Under the pieces are notes generated by a model that worked only from the letters and a program-made list of their open reading frames with translations, was not told the DNA's origin and made no database searches. A stretch of DNA of 33,451 nt from Planctomycetia bacterium. Its GTDB lineage: Bacteria > Planctomycetota > Planctomycetia > Pirellulales > UBA1268. Shown here piece after piece: positions 1 to 7,743 of this stretch. The translations under genes and the position numbers were made by a program. The first letter of the stretch is position 1. Each line of letters opens with the position of its first letter. The stretch lies in the NCBI GenBank assembly GCA_009922585.1, contig RFVE01000007.1, positions 1-33,451 on the forward strand. The letters are read 5' to 3'.

Positions 1-72
1 CAACTCCAGAATTGCTCCAGCCGGTTGCTATCGTTTCGGCCAAGGACTCCCAGTAACAGCAAAGGGATCTTT

Positions 73-111
73 TTTAAGCAACTGGTTTAAGCAACCGGTT
101 TAAGCAACTGG
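73..111. repeat. three tandem 13-bp repeats
   Basis: Three adjacent copies of the 13-mer TTTAAGCAACYGG lie at 73-85, 86-98 and 99-111, with a single T/C difference in the middle copy, which also creates the palindrome AACCGGTT. No gene is evident in the first 271 bases. The array could be a binding-site cluster or a simple slippage product; the sequence does not decide. The rest of this stretch holds only a weak inverted repeat (CCGACG at 234-239 with CGTCGG at 250-255) just after the btaB stop, which might form a hairpin in its transcript. Confidence 0.6.
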
Positions 112-271
112 GACGAGAAGAATTTCAAAATCAGCACGGGGGTAGGACAACTACCGTTGCTCATCGGGCAGGAAAACACTTGTGCGACAGACCGTGGATA
201 TCAATGACCCCCGGTGAAGATGGTCTTGGGCCGCCGACGCGTCGTGTTACGTCGGTATTCAATCACATTTT

Positions 272-1015
272 TCAGGCCATAGGCCGTGCCGCCTTCGTCA
301 CCGTGGCAATGTAGGCGTACCGTCGGTGGATCGACTCGAACTGCACCTCGGCATCACCTGTGTCTCCGAGAGCTGCGATCGCCGCGTGTAGTTCGGGCCG
401 GTAATGAACGTGGAACAGTGAAAGCCACTTTTTCAGCCCGGCAGCGAAAACACCGGGCAGGTCGGCCTGGTCCCAAAAGTCAACGATCAGCAGTTGCCCT
501 CCCGGCTTGAGGTTTGCAAAGGCTGCCTCGAGGGCGCCTGGCCAGGTCGGCACCATGGAGAGGCAGTACGAGAAAAAAATGGTGTCGAAGGGCTCGTCGC
601 GGCCGAACATGCGTCCAGCGTCAAGTTGCTCGGCCAGTCCCTGCCGCAGGACGATCGGTCGATTTTCCCCGCGAGGAAGCCCAGCCCGGGCAACACTGCG
701 AGACGCTGTTTCAAGCATTTCGTGGGATGCGTCGAGCCCATAAAGCTCTCCGCAGAACGGACGACCGCCCAGTTTGATTAGATTGCGGGCGGTTCCGCAG
801 CCGACCTCCAGAGTGGCGGTTTCAGGACCAGTTACCACCCGTTCCAGCAATCGGTCTCGGCCCAGCAGGTAATAACGACGCGTGAAATCGTAGATGTGCC
901 GGGTGAACCGGTACATGCTGTCCATTGCCGCGGCCTGGTCAGGGGTACCAGTCGGACGATTGTTCGACGATGACACCGGCGGCCGGGATGTTTTACCGGC
1001 AGCAGGATCGGTCAT
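272..1015 (-). CDS. btaB: BtaB-type SAM-dependent N-methyltransferase (betaine lipid synthesis)
   Basis: 247 aa class I SAM-dependent methyltransferase. The N-terminal motif with MYRFTRHIYDFTRRYYLLGR (about 34-53) is characteristic of BtaB, and motif I (LEVGCGT, about 69-75) binds SAM; a second acidic strand end is seen at YGLDAS. In the family, BtaB methylates diacylglyceryl-homoserine three times to give the betaine lipid DGTS, a phosphorus-free membrane lipid. The ATG overlaps the TGA of the upstream btaA reading frame by 4 bases (ATGA), which points to translational coupling and supports the pair assignment. The reading frame is intact and of normal length. A generic methyltransferase is the alternative, but the btaA neighbour makes BtaB the better call. 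Confidence 0.85.
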   Translation of the reverse strand: MTDPAAGKTSRPPVSSSNNRPTGTPDQAAAMDSMYRFTRHIYDFTRRYYLLGRDRLLERVVTGPETATLEVGCGTARNLIKLGGRPFCGELYGLDASHEMLETASRSVARAGLPRGENRPIVLRQGLAEQLDAGRMFGRDEPFDTIFFSYCLSMVPTWPGALEAAFANLKPGGQLLIVDFWDQADLPGVFAAGLKKWLSLFHVHYRPELHAAIAALGDTGDAEVQFESIHRRYAYIATVTKAARPMA

Positions 1016-1363
1016 GATGCCTCCGTCGAGCCCGTCTTTTCGTAGAGGTGAAACATCCCGTAGATCGCAGAGCGATCCTTGAGGTGCAGCTTTTGCGAGC
1101 GTTCGACCTGGTAGGAGAACTTGGCCCGTGTTTCCGGCGCGAGGGCCTCTTCGACCGGTGATTTCTCGCCCGCGGTTCTGAAGATCACCTTGGCGTCTTC
1201 ACTGCCCACCTGAGCGATGAGGCTCCAGAGTTCCTCAATCACGGCCGGGGGCATCCAGTCCTGACTGTCGAGCAGGATGAATCCGTTGAGCGAGCCAGGG
1301 GCAGCCGTCTTCAGATAGTCGCCCAGCGAGGCAACATGGGTCTCCACCCGGTCTACGGTTCGG
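1012..1363 (-). pseudogene. btaA: btaA, 3' part in shifted frame
   Basis: This stretch encodes the C-terminal part of BtaA in a different frame from the 5' part. Recognisable family segments are RVETHVASLGDYL, FILLDSQDWM, VIFRTAGE and LKDRSAIYGMFHLYEK, which end with a TGA overlapping the btaB start. It has no start codon or ribosome binding site of its own at this point and should be read as the tail of the gene that begins at 2173. The join with the upstream frame lies near 1350-1370. Confidence 0.8.
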
Positions 1364-2173
1364 GCCGCAGGCCAGCCGTCGAATCCGTTCGCGGTAGGTG
1401 TCGAACAGTTTCTGGCCGTTTCCTCCTGATTCCTCGAGCATGGCTGCGTGTTGGCTGGGCGGGATCCCGAGGCTGTAGACTGCCACGGGCTGGCGGCCCA
1501 TCCAGCGGACCAGCCGGTTGTTGAACAGTGGACCGTAGAACTCGTCGAACAGCTGTTTCTGTTCTTCGAGCGAACGAGCGGCAAGCAGGCGGGCGGGATC
1601 TCGTTTCATCCGTCGAGCCAGGCCATGCACAACCCTGAAAAACTGGCCCAACTTCGCCTGGTCGTAGAGGCCGCTCTTGAAGTAGCCGATTCGCTTGGGG
1701 CCAAATTTTCGGCCCGGCCAGTCGCTCGATTCCCAGAACGATCGGGTCAGCGGGTCAAGCTGGTCGCGTAGGTATTTGCGGTAGAGGGCGAGGTTGTCCT
1801 TGTGCTGGCCGTAGCCAAAGAAATTGTAGAACGACTCATAATCGGGCAGGTATTTGACAGCGGCCAGTTTAAGCCGCGTTAGCGACATATGATTTGAGTT
1901 GAGATCGACCGCGACAATTCGCTTTGGTTCGTGAACCAGATAGTTCAGCACGTTGCAGCCACCGCTGGAGATGGTCAGCAGGCTAGACTCGGGCCCAAGT
2001 TCAAGAGCCTCGGCATCAACCCGAGGATCCTCCCAGATCTGGTTGTAGACAAAGCCTCGGAACCAGAGGGTGAACATCCGCTCGAGAAGGCCCCGACGGC
2101 TGGCCAGACGGTGGTGGTGAACGGCTTTTTTGAGATTCGTGTCGGTATCGAGCCCGGCGGTGACGGTCGTCAT
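1235..2173 (-). CDS. btaA: BtaA, diacylglycerol 3-amino-3-carboxypropyl transferase, 5' part, frame-disrupted
   Basis: DUF3419/BtaA family protein, which transfers the aminocarboxypropyl group of SAM to diacylglycerol, the first step of DGTS synthesis. Family features seen are FVYNQIWEDPRVD (about 41-53), the SAM-binding region LLTISSGGCNVLNYL (about 65-79) with IVAVDLNSNH, then FWESSDWPGRKFG and KLGQFFRVVHGLARRM. The frame stays BtaA-like up to about RERIRRLACG and then runs into unrelated sequence and a stop at 1235. The expected C-terminus continues in another frame (1012-1363). By my recollection of the family (about 410-420 aa) some 35-45 residues around the conserved NYFAWQAFGR-like segment are absent. 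So either an out-of-frame deletion has killed the gene or the assembly has lost a block. The ATG at 2173 has no strong Shine-Dalgarno. Confidence 0.8.
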   Translation of the reverse strand: MTTVTAGLDTDTNLKKAVHHHRLASRRGLLERMFTLWFRGFVYNQIWEDPRVDAEALELGPESSLLTISSGGCNVLNYLVHEPKRIVAVDLNSNHMSLTRLKLAAVKYLPDYESFYNFFGYGQHKDNLALYRKYLRDQLDPLTRSFWESSDWPGRKFGPKRIGYFKSGLYDQAKLGQFFRVVHGLARRMKRDPARLLAARSLEEQKQLFDEFYGPLFNNRLVRWMGRQPVAVYSLGIPPSQHAAMLEESGGNGQKLFDTYRERIRRLACGPNRRPGGDPCCLAGRLSEDGCPWLAQRIHPARQSGLDAPGRD

Positions 2174-2314
2174 TGGTGGCGAGAATCCAAGCGGGAAATG
2201 GCTCAGAGGGAAACGGAACTGAGAAGTCGGAGTCTACCCGAGGGCCCCGAGGGAATCGATCAGCCGCGTTTTTTGGCGAAAATGCGGTGATGGCAAGCAT
2301 CAACAGGGCGATTC

Positions 2315-3622
2315 CTACGGCAACGCCGCACGACGAGCAGCAGGTCCCCCGGTGGCCGATCGCTCTCTTGGCAGGCTGCTTTTGGCCATGATCTGGGCTG
2401 TCAGCTCTCGCAGTTCGATCCGCTTCTGGGCAACTTCTCGCCGGGCATCTGCAAGATCGGCACCCGTCTTCTCGACCCGCTCTTCAAGCTTGTCCAACGC
2501 TCGGCTGGCAAATGCAATGTCCTCTTCCCAGGCCTTTTTGTCATTTCCCAGCGCGGCGAGGGTCTGCTTTTTGGTCTCATTCTCACGGGTGGTTGCCTGC
2601 ATCGCGGTATCGATCCGGTTCGTCATCAGCGAAAGGGAATTCAGCTCCGCAGACAGTTTTCCGCGGATTCCCTCGATGCCTGCAGTAGGGACATCAACCT
2701 CCGCAAATCTCGTGCCCCGCAAAGCGGTTAGCGGATCGAGGAGCAGCCGGCGGCGGACCACCCGATCGATATTCACCGCACCATCTTGTTGAAGTTGTTG
2801 TGCCGTCTGGAGATCAAGGTCGAGCGAAGTTCCCTCGCTCACGTTTTCAAAGGCCGCGGCATTTTCCACCGTGACCGTGGCCCAGTACTCTCCGGGAAGA
2901 CTCTGGCCGCCAGCAATTGCAGCCAACGCCTGTTCAAGCGGGACTTCCTCTTCAGCTGGCTTGCCATCATTGGGCTTGATCGTGGCGGCCCAGCGGTCAG
3001 TTGGGAGATCTTCAAAGACAAGAAACTCGGATTCATTTTTTGCGAGTCTCCATGCGTCACGGTCTCTTTTGTCTGGGGTTGTGAGTGGCTTGATTGCGAG
3101 TTGAAGCGTCTTATCTTCAACCGGCTTCACATTTTCGACTGCAAATACACCTAAAAAGCCAAATTGATCACCCAGTTCGAACGCAAAAATAGCAAGCTCG
3201 GCTCCAGCGTTTAGCGGTTGTTCCGTGTCACCACTCACGTCAAGTTCGATAATTGCGTCATCACTCGTTTCTGACGGTGGCTTGAATAACGACGATGTCC
3301 AGTAACGATTCCGCCAAGTCTCGATCTCGTCCAGTTTTCGCCGCAAGTCCCTCTGCTCCGCACCGAGAGCATTTAGCGAGCCGCTTTCATTAGCGCCGTC
3401 GGTTACGCCTTTGACCTCTGTTTCGAGTTGCCGGATTTTTTCCCGCCAGGCTCGTTCCCGCTCAGCGACTCGCCCAGCGAGATAAATGAAGCCGAGGGAT
3501 GACAACAAGACCAGCCAGGCCCCGATGAGAGTCTTGGTGTTGATGCCCTTCCGGCCGAGGACAAGGCCGACCGCCCCCGTCACGAAGAGCAGCAGAATCA
3601 GGACGAGGATCAAAACATTCAT
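2315..3622 (-). CDS. membrane-anchored coiled-coil protein of unknown function
   Basis: 435 aa. I take the ATG at 3622 (MNVLILVLILLL) as the start because it places a hydrophobic segment at the N-terminus; the frame is open further upstream but that part reads as non-coding and lies over the sigma factor promoter region. Two transmembrane helices are seen (about 2-21 and 31-50), followed by a charged, heptad-like stretch (RAWREKIRQLETEV and LGAEQRDLRRKLDEIETW). A central domain of about 200 residues without a motif I recognise follows, then a second long coiled-coil near the C-terminus (about 320-410). The topology suggests an inner-membrane protein with a large soluble domain. I do not recognise a family and assign no function. 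It lies 141 bp ahead of btaA on the same strand, so co-transcription is possible but not shown. It is divergent from the sigma factor gene. Confidence 0.7.
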   Translation of the reverse strand: MNVLILVLILLLFVTGAVGLVLGRKGINTKTLIGAWLVLLSSLGFIYLAGRVAERERAWREKIRQLETEVKGVTDGANESGSLNALGAEQRDLRRKLDEIETWRNRYWTSSLFKPPSETSDDAIIELDVSGDTEQPLNAGAELAIFAFELGDQFGFLGVFAVENVKPVEDKTLQLAIKPLTTPDKRDRDAWRLAKNESEFLVFEDLPTDRWAATIKPNDGKPAEEEVPLEQALAAIAGGQSLPGEYWATVTVENAAAFENVSEGTSLDLDLQTAQQLQQDGAVNIDRVVRRRLLLDPLTALRGTRFAEVDVPTAGIEGIRGKLSAELNSLSLMTNRIDTAMQATTRENETKKQTLAALGNDKKAWEEDIAFASRALDKLEERVEKTGADLADARREVAQKRIELRELTAQIMAKSSLPRERSATGGPAARRAALP

Positions 3623-3932
3623 GTGATGGCATCCGCCGAAGGAGTCGTGTCGGAGTATAGCCCCGCTGGGCCCATTGCCGGCGAGGCCAGTTTTCGGGCC
3701 GATGGTGTCGCCGGACGGCAACGCCGATGCCGCCCCGTGTTGCCCGGTGGCAACACGGGGCAACTGGCCAAGGCAGCCGGGCGGCACCGGCGAGCATTGC
3801 ATAAAACCTGTTTTCAACGTGTTTTCATGGGGAAATTGGCGGGGGTGGCGACTGGCGTGAAACGGCGGCCGAGGCTTCGGCACCGGGCCTGCACGGGAGG
3901 AAACCGCAAGTTTTTCACTCCTGGAGGTTTTC
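3623..3932. other. divergent intergenic region before the sigma factor gene
   Basis: This gap of 310 bp separates two divergent genes, so it must carry promoters for both; I could not identify a convincing -35/-10 pair. Its clearest structure is a perfect 13-bp inverted repeat at 3732-3761 (listed separately). A good Shine-Dalgarno (GGAGGT, about 3923-3928) sits just before the sigma factor ATG at 3933. Confidence 0.5.
3732..3761. other. perfect 13-bp hairpin in sigma factor upstream region
   Basis: GCCCCGTGTTGCC (3732-3744) is the exact reverse complement of GGCAACACGGGGC (3749-3761), with the four-base loop CGGT. No T-run follows on either strand, so it does not look like a classical intrinsic terminator. 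It lies about 170 bp upstream of the sigma factor start and about 110 bp upstream of the opposite gene. It could be an operator, an attenuator-like leader structure or a dispersed palindromic repeat. Confidence 0.65.
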
Positions 3933-5465
3933 ATGCCAAGTTCTGCCCCAGCCGCCCCAGTCTGCCCGCCTCGCCGAAAGGCTGGTCGCAACGAGACAGC
4001 CGCGATCGATGACCCCGTCCGTCTTTACCTATTGCAGATGGGCGGCATTCCCCTGCTCGATCGTGACGCCGAGGTGGCCAGCTCGCGACGAATCGAGCAC
4101 TGGCGGTGGCGATTCCGCCGGGAATTGCTCAGCAACGACTTGGTATTACAGACAGCCGTCAGGCTGCTCGAACGGGTGCAGGCCGGGACTATCCGACTGG
4201 ACCGCACGCTTGAGGTGGCCGTTACCAACACCGATGAGAAGCGGCAACTGCTCAAAAGGCTGGAGCCGAACCTGAAGACACTGCACCGGCTGATTGCCGA
4301 GAACCGGCAGCTTTTTCGAGAGGCGACCTCAAAGTCGACGCCGGTGGCAGTCCGCCGTCGAACCTGGCGGCGGCTCGTGAGGCAGCGGAACAAGGCGGTG
4401 CGGCTGGTTGAGGAGATGCGACTTCGAATCCAGCGGCTCGATCCCTTGCTCAAGCAGTTGCGGGGGCTGGCCGGCCGGCTCAAGCAGGTTGATCGGCAGT
4501 CGCAGCGACGGCTGCTCATCGGAATGGGGGAAAGCCGACGGACCCTGGCCCGGAGGCTTGAACGGCTGGCAACCTACGAGCGGCAGTACGATGCTGCCAA
4601 ACGTGAGCTGGCCGCCGGTAATCTGCGACTGGTGATCTCAATTGCCAAGCGGTACCGAAACCGTGGCCTGACGTTTCTCGACCTGATCCAGGAGGGAAAT
4701 GCGGGCCTGATGCGAGCGGTCGACAAGTTTGAACATGCCCGCGGCTTCAAGTTCTCGACCTACGCCACCTGGTGGATCCGACAGGCGATCACTCGGGCGA
4801 TTGCTGATCAGGGCCGCACCATCCGGATGCCGGTCCACATGGTTGATGCCATGGGAAAACTGCGGAACCTGACCCGAGACTTCCTGCAAGAGAACGGTCG
4901 TGAGCCAACGGTCGAGGAGTTGGCGTCACGGTCCGGTATGCCGCTTGAGGAAGTGTGTTGCATCGAGCGGATGACCCACCGCATGGTCTCGCTCGATCAG
5001 CCGCTCGGTGACAGTGAGGAAAATGCTCCCGGCGAATTCGTCCGCGATACGCGGGTCGACGATCCGTTGCGGGGCATTAACCAGACCGCATTGAAGGCCT
5101 CGATCGGCAAAGTACTCTCCGCCCTCTCAAGCCGTGAGCGGGAGATCTTGCAACTCCGCTTCGGCTTGACTGATGGCTACTGTTACACCCTCGAGGAGGT
5201 TGGCAGCATCTTCAGTGTCACCCGGGAACGGGTCAGGCAGATTGAGGCAAAGGCAGTCGAGAAGCTCCGCCAGCCGGGCTTTCACACCGATCTGGCGGGC
5301 TTCGTCGATGAAGGACTATTGGAAAAGGTCGGATCGCTCGGTCCACACCGCAGCCGGGGCACAATTGATACCCGGTCCCGGCCGTCACGGCCTCCCGCAG
5401 CTACTACGCCGACTTCGCCTCGTCGAGCGCCTGCTGCAGTTTCTCCTTCGGCTGGACGCCCATAA
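3933..5465 (+). CDS. rpoD: RNA polymerase sigma-70 factor, primary (RpoD/SigA) type
   Basis: 510 aa. Region 1.2 is seen near residues 26-58 ([16 protein letters not shown]). It is followed by a long basic, helical non-conserved stretch (about 60-220), region 2 ([19 protein letters not shown], then [17 protein letters not shown] and [13 protein letters not shown], about 230-290), region 3 (RMPVHM onward, about 297-370) and region 4 with the helix-turn-helix ([20 protein letters not shown], about 417-436). The intact regions 2.3/2.4 and 4.2 indicate a factor that recognises -10 and -35 elements, probably the housekeeping sigma or a close paralogue. A Pro/Arg-rich tail of about 60 residues follows region 4. 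That tail overlaps the 3' end of the convergent thioredoxin gene by 62 bp. The start is fixed by GGAGGT five bases before the ATG. Confidence 0.9.
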   Translation: MPSSAPAAPVCPPRRKAGRNETAAIDDPVRLYLLQMGGIPLLDRDAEVASSRRIEHWRWRFRRELLSNDLVLQTAVRLLERVQAGTIRLDRTLEVAVTNTDEKRQLLKRLEPNLKTLHRLIAENRQLFREATSKSTPVAVRRRTWRRLVRQRNKAVRLVEEMRLRIQRLDPLLKQLRGLAGRLKQVDRQSQRRLLIGMGESRRTLARRLERLATYERQYDAAKRELAAGNLRLVISIAKRYRNRGLTFLDLIQEGNAGLMRAVDKFEHARGFKFSTYATWWIRQAITRAIADQGRTIRMPVHMVDAMGKLRNLTRDFLQENGREPTVEELASRSGMPLEEVCCIERMTHRMVSLDQPLGDSEENAPGEFVRDTRVDDPLRGINQTALKASIGKVLSALSSREREILQLRFGLTDGYCYTLEEVGSIFSVTRERVRQIEAKAVEKLRQPGFHTDLAGFVDEGLLEKVGSLGPHRSRGTIDTRSRPSRPPAATTPTSPRRAPAAVSPSAGRP

Positions 5466-5733
5466 ACTGCTGCACAAGTTGTCCGCCCTTGAAGATCATG
5501 ATCGCAGGGATACTTGAAACGTTGTAGTTCATCGCCAGGCTGCCGTTCTCATCGACATTCACCTTGCCGACACGAGAAGTCTCGGCGTTCTCGGCGGCCA
5601 GTTCCTCAATCACCGGCCCGATCATTCGGCAGGGACCGCACCAGGGAGCCCAGAAGTCGACCAGCACCGGCACAGGTGAGTCGAGTACTTCCTGCTGGAA
5701 GTTGGCATCAGTGAACTCCATTGCATTTCCCAT
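5404..5733 (-). CDS. trxA: thioredoxin
   Basis: 109 aa thioredoxin with the redox motif WCGPC at residues 31-35 inside [11 protein letters not shown], the cis-proline segment SIPAIMIF and the C-terminal [12 protein letters not shown] helix. It would reduce protein disulfides in the cytoplasm, normally with thioredoxin reductase. Several in-frame ATGs exist; the one at 5733 (MGNAMEF) is preferred because AAGGAG (5740-5745 on the complementary strand) lies six bases ahead of it, whereas it is only three bases from the ATG at 5736. The gene is convergent with the sigma factor gene and their coding ends overlap. No signal peptide. Confidence 0.95.
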   Translation of the reverse strand: MGNAMEFTDANFQQEVLDSPVPVLVDFWAPWCGPCRMIGPVIEELAAENAETSRVGKVNVDENGSLAMNYNVSSIPAIMIFKGGQLVQQFMGVQPKEKLQQALDEAKSA

Positions 5734-5913
5734 CATGATCTCCTTCGGGGGCACGTGATCAGTGCGGTATTCCGACCGTGCAGTATTTCGGGCTGGCAGC
5801 CCACTAGCCGCCAGCGTCCACCGTGACGACTAGACGTTGTCGGCGACGTCCGCGATTATAGCAGGGTCGGGCCCAACGATGACAAACCGCCTTTCAGGAG
5901 TCGACCGACTCGA

Positions 5914-6948
5914 ATGATGTCCCCCGCGCTTCCAAGCGGTCACTGCTGGCTGGTGAGCCGTGATGACGCCGGCGCCGTCTTCGGTCGGTTGGTTCCCCAG
6001 GCCCGGCCCATCTCCAACGCTGGCCGTGTTCTGGTCAAGGTCGAGGCCGCCGGCTTCAACTACAAAGACGCACTTGCCTGCTCGGGGCATCCTGGCGTTG
6101 CCCGCCAGTTGCCCCACGTGCCGGGCATCGATGCTGCTGGCGTGTTGCAGGAGCCGGCCGACACGCTACCGGCTGGGACGCCCGTGGTTGTCACCGGTAA
6201 CGGGCTGGGTGAATCGCTGCCCGGCGGCTTTGCCAGCTGGCTTCTGGCGCCAGTCGACGCCGTCATCCGCCGGCCACCGACACTCTCGGCCATCTCCGCA
6301 ATGGCTCTTGGCACTGCCGGGCTCACGGCGGTGGTCGCCGTCGAGCGGCTTGCTGGCCTGATCGACTGGGGGTATCAGCGGCAAACAGGCGGTGGTCGAA
6401 CCTCTGACTGGCTGGTCACCGGGGCGAGTGGTGGCGTCGGCATGCTGGCGGTGGCAGCTGCGGCTGCCGCCGGGCATCGGGTGCTTGCCTGCACCCGCAA
6501 GTCTCCGGTGGCCGAGGTCCTGCGGTCGCTCGGCGCGGCCGAGGTGTTGACGCCGGAGGACGCAATAGCCCCAGGCGGCAAGCCGCTTGCCAGTGGAAGG
6601 TACACGGCCGTGATTGACACTGTTGGCGGCCCTCTGCTGGCTGAGCTGCTGCGGTCGGTGCGTCACGGCGGAGCTGTTGCCAGTATTGGCAATGCAGGTG
6701 GCCTGGAACTGCATGCCACGGTTCTCCCGTTCATCTTGCGAGGGGTAACCCTGGCTGGAATCGATGCAGCCGGCCTGCTAACGAATGACCAGCGGCGGCA
6801 GCTTTGGCCGCGGCTGGCAACGCTTTGGTCGTTGGTCGAGCCTCATTTTCCGGTCCGGCTGCTGGAGCTTGACGGTGTTGGTGAGTGGGCCGGGCGGATG
6901 CTTGCTGGGGAGACCCGCGGGCGAGCGGTGGTGATTCCCTCCGCGTAG
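5914..6948 (+). CDS. MDR-family quinone oxidoreductase / acrylyl-CoA reductase (AcuI/YhdH-like)
   Basis: 344 aa medium-chain reductase. N-terminal GroES-like fold with VEAAGFNYKDAL (about 43-54) and HVPGIDAAGVL. The NADPH-binding motif WLVTGASGGVGMLAV sits at about 165-179, then SGRYTAVIDTVGG and the segment TVLPFILRGVTLAGID that I associate with the YhdH/AcuI branch. Known members reduce acrylyl-CoA to propionyl-CoA or related enoyl substrates with NADPH; the substrate here cannot be fixed from sequence. Zinc-alcohol-dehydrogenase ligands are absent, as is usual in this branch. A CAGGAG lies 13 bases before the ATG at 5914, inside the inverted repeat GAGTCG-AC-CGACTC (5898-5911), which might regulate translation. 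Divergent from trxA. Confidence 0.82.
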   Translation: MMSPALPSGHCWLVSRDDAGAVFGRLVPQARPISNAGRVLVKVEAAGFNYKDALACSGHPGVARQLPHVPGIDAAGVLQEPADTLPAGTPVVVTGNGLGESLPGGFASWLLAPVDAVIRRPPTLSAISAMALGTAGLTAVVAVERLAGLIDWGYQRQTGGGRTSDWLVTGASGGVGMLAVAAAAAAGHRVLACTRKSPVAEVLRSLGAAEVLTPEDAIAPGGKPLASGRYTAVIDTVGGPLLAELLRSVRHGGAVASIGNAGGLELHATVLPFILRGVTLAGIDAAGLLTNDQRRQLWPRLATLWSLVEPHFPVRLLELDGVGEWAGRMLAGETRGRAVVIPSA

Positions 6949-6962
6949 GTGAAGGGCGGTTG

Positions 6963-7358
6963 ATGCATACGATTAATCTCACGACCGCCTGGGACTGCAT
7001 CGAGCTGCCCGGCAGCGAGACTGTCTGGGGGCGACAGTTCGGACGGCCGACTGGTATCGAGCCACCGCTTCAGGTGTGGCTGGTCGCTCAGCCGGACGTG
7101 CTCAGCCGCTGCTGGCTCAACGGCAACAGGCTGACTGATGCCGCCGAGCAGGGGTGCGGCCTGCGGATTACTGATCGTCTGACGGTTCGCAACCTCCTGC
7201 TGCTGCCGCCGCTGACGATGGCTGCGGAATCAATTTCGGCAATCATCACAGGTCTCATGGACGGCCGGCTCGTCCGTAGCCGATCGCCCTTGCCGGCAGA
7301 CCTAGGGAGGGTCATGCTTACGATCACGACGGACGAACTCGATTTTCGGCTGTCGTGA
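6963..7358 (+). CDS. small hypothetical protein, possible beta-sandwich
   Basis: 131 aa. The ATG at 6963 follows GAAGGG by six bases and starts 15 bp after the stop of the upstream reductase gene, so the two are probably one transcript. The sequence (WGRQFGRPTGIEPPLQVWLV, then CWLNGNRL and ITDRLTVRNLLLL) resembles the strand pattern of the galactose-binding-like N-terminal domain of GH2-type proteins, but it is a single short domain with no catalytic part. That resemblance is from memory and weak. No signal peptide or membrane segment. Function unknown. Confidence 0.7.
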   Translation: MHTINLTTAWDCIELPGSETVWGRQFGRPTGIEPPLQVWLVAQPDVLSRCWLNGNRLTDAAEQGCGLRITDRLTVRNLLLLPPLTMAAESISAIITGLMDGRLVRSRSPLPADLGRVMLTITTDELDFRLS

Positions 7359-7439
7359 GTCGATAGAACTTCGTTACAGCGAATGCATCGGCCGGCTGCC
7401 GATGCCACAGATCATTGCTTCTTGGAAAGGGCAACGCAG

Positions 7440-7646
7440 ATGTCGGTCATTCGGGTAGGTTCGACAGAAAAGTATGCTGCTGGCTGGGATACCATCTTCG
7501 GAGGGCGAAAGGCAGCCAAGAAGGCGAAGAAGGCCAGTTCCAAAAAGGCTGCCAAGAACGCGGTCAAGCAGTCGAAGAAGCCAGCCGCGAAAAAGTCGGG
7601 GGCGAAAAAGTCGGTGACCAAAAAGCCGGCCCGACGCAGCCGCTGA
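7440..7646 (+). CDS. small lysine-rich protein with histone-like tail
   Basis: 68 aa. The start at 7440 is set by GGAAAGGG eight bases upstream. A short ordered head (MSVIRVGSTEKYAAGWDTIF, residues 1-20) precedes a tail made almost only of Lys, Ala and Ser, with repeated KKA/AKK patterns (about 22-68). I recall small planctomycete proteins of the same design with a conserved head around KYAxxWDxIFGG, so I think it is real. Such tails, as in H1-like and HU-extension proteins, usually bind DNA or RNA non-specifically. Function unproven. Convergent with proC, 97 bp away. Confidence 0.7.
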   Translation: MSVIRVGSTEKYAAGWDTIFGGRKAAKKAKKASSKKAAKNAVKQSKKPAAKKSGAKKSVTKKPARRSR

Positions 7647-7743
7647 GCGACTGGACGGCGTGGCCTGTTGGCACTCCTCGGCGGCTCTCGTCTGGTCCGC
7701 CGGCGCAGGTGGCCGAAGCTCTGCCCAGTGGTCGCCCTTCCGG

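Noticed and set aside
3623-3991. N-terminal extension of the coiled-coil membrane protein up to 3991
   Set aside because: The extra residues have no ordered pattern, overlap the sigma factor start antisense, and would bury the N-terminal membrane helix.
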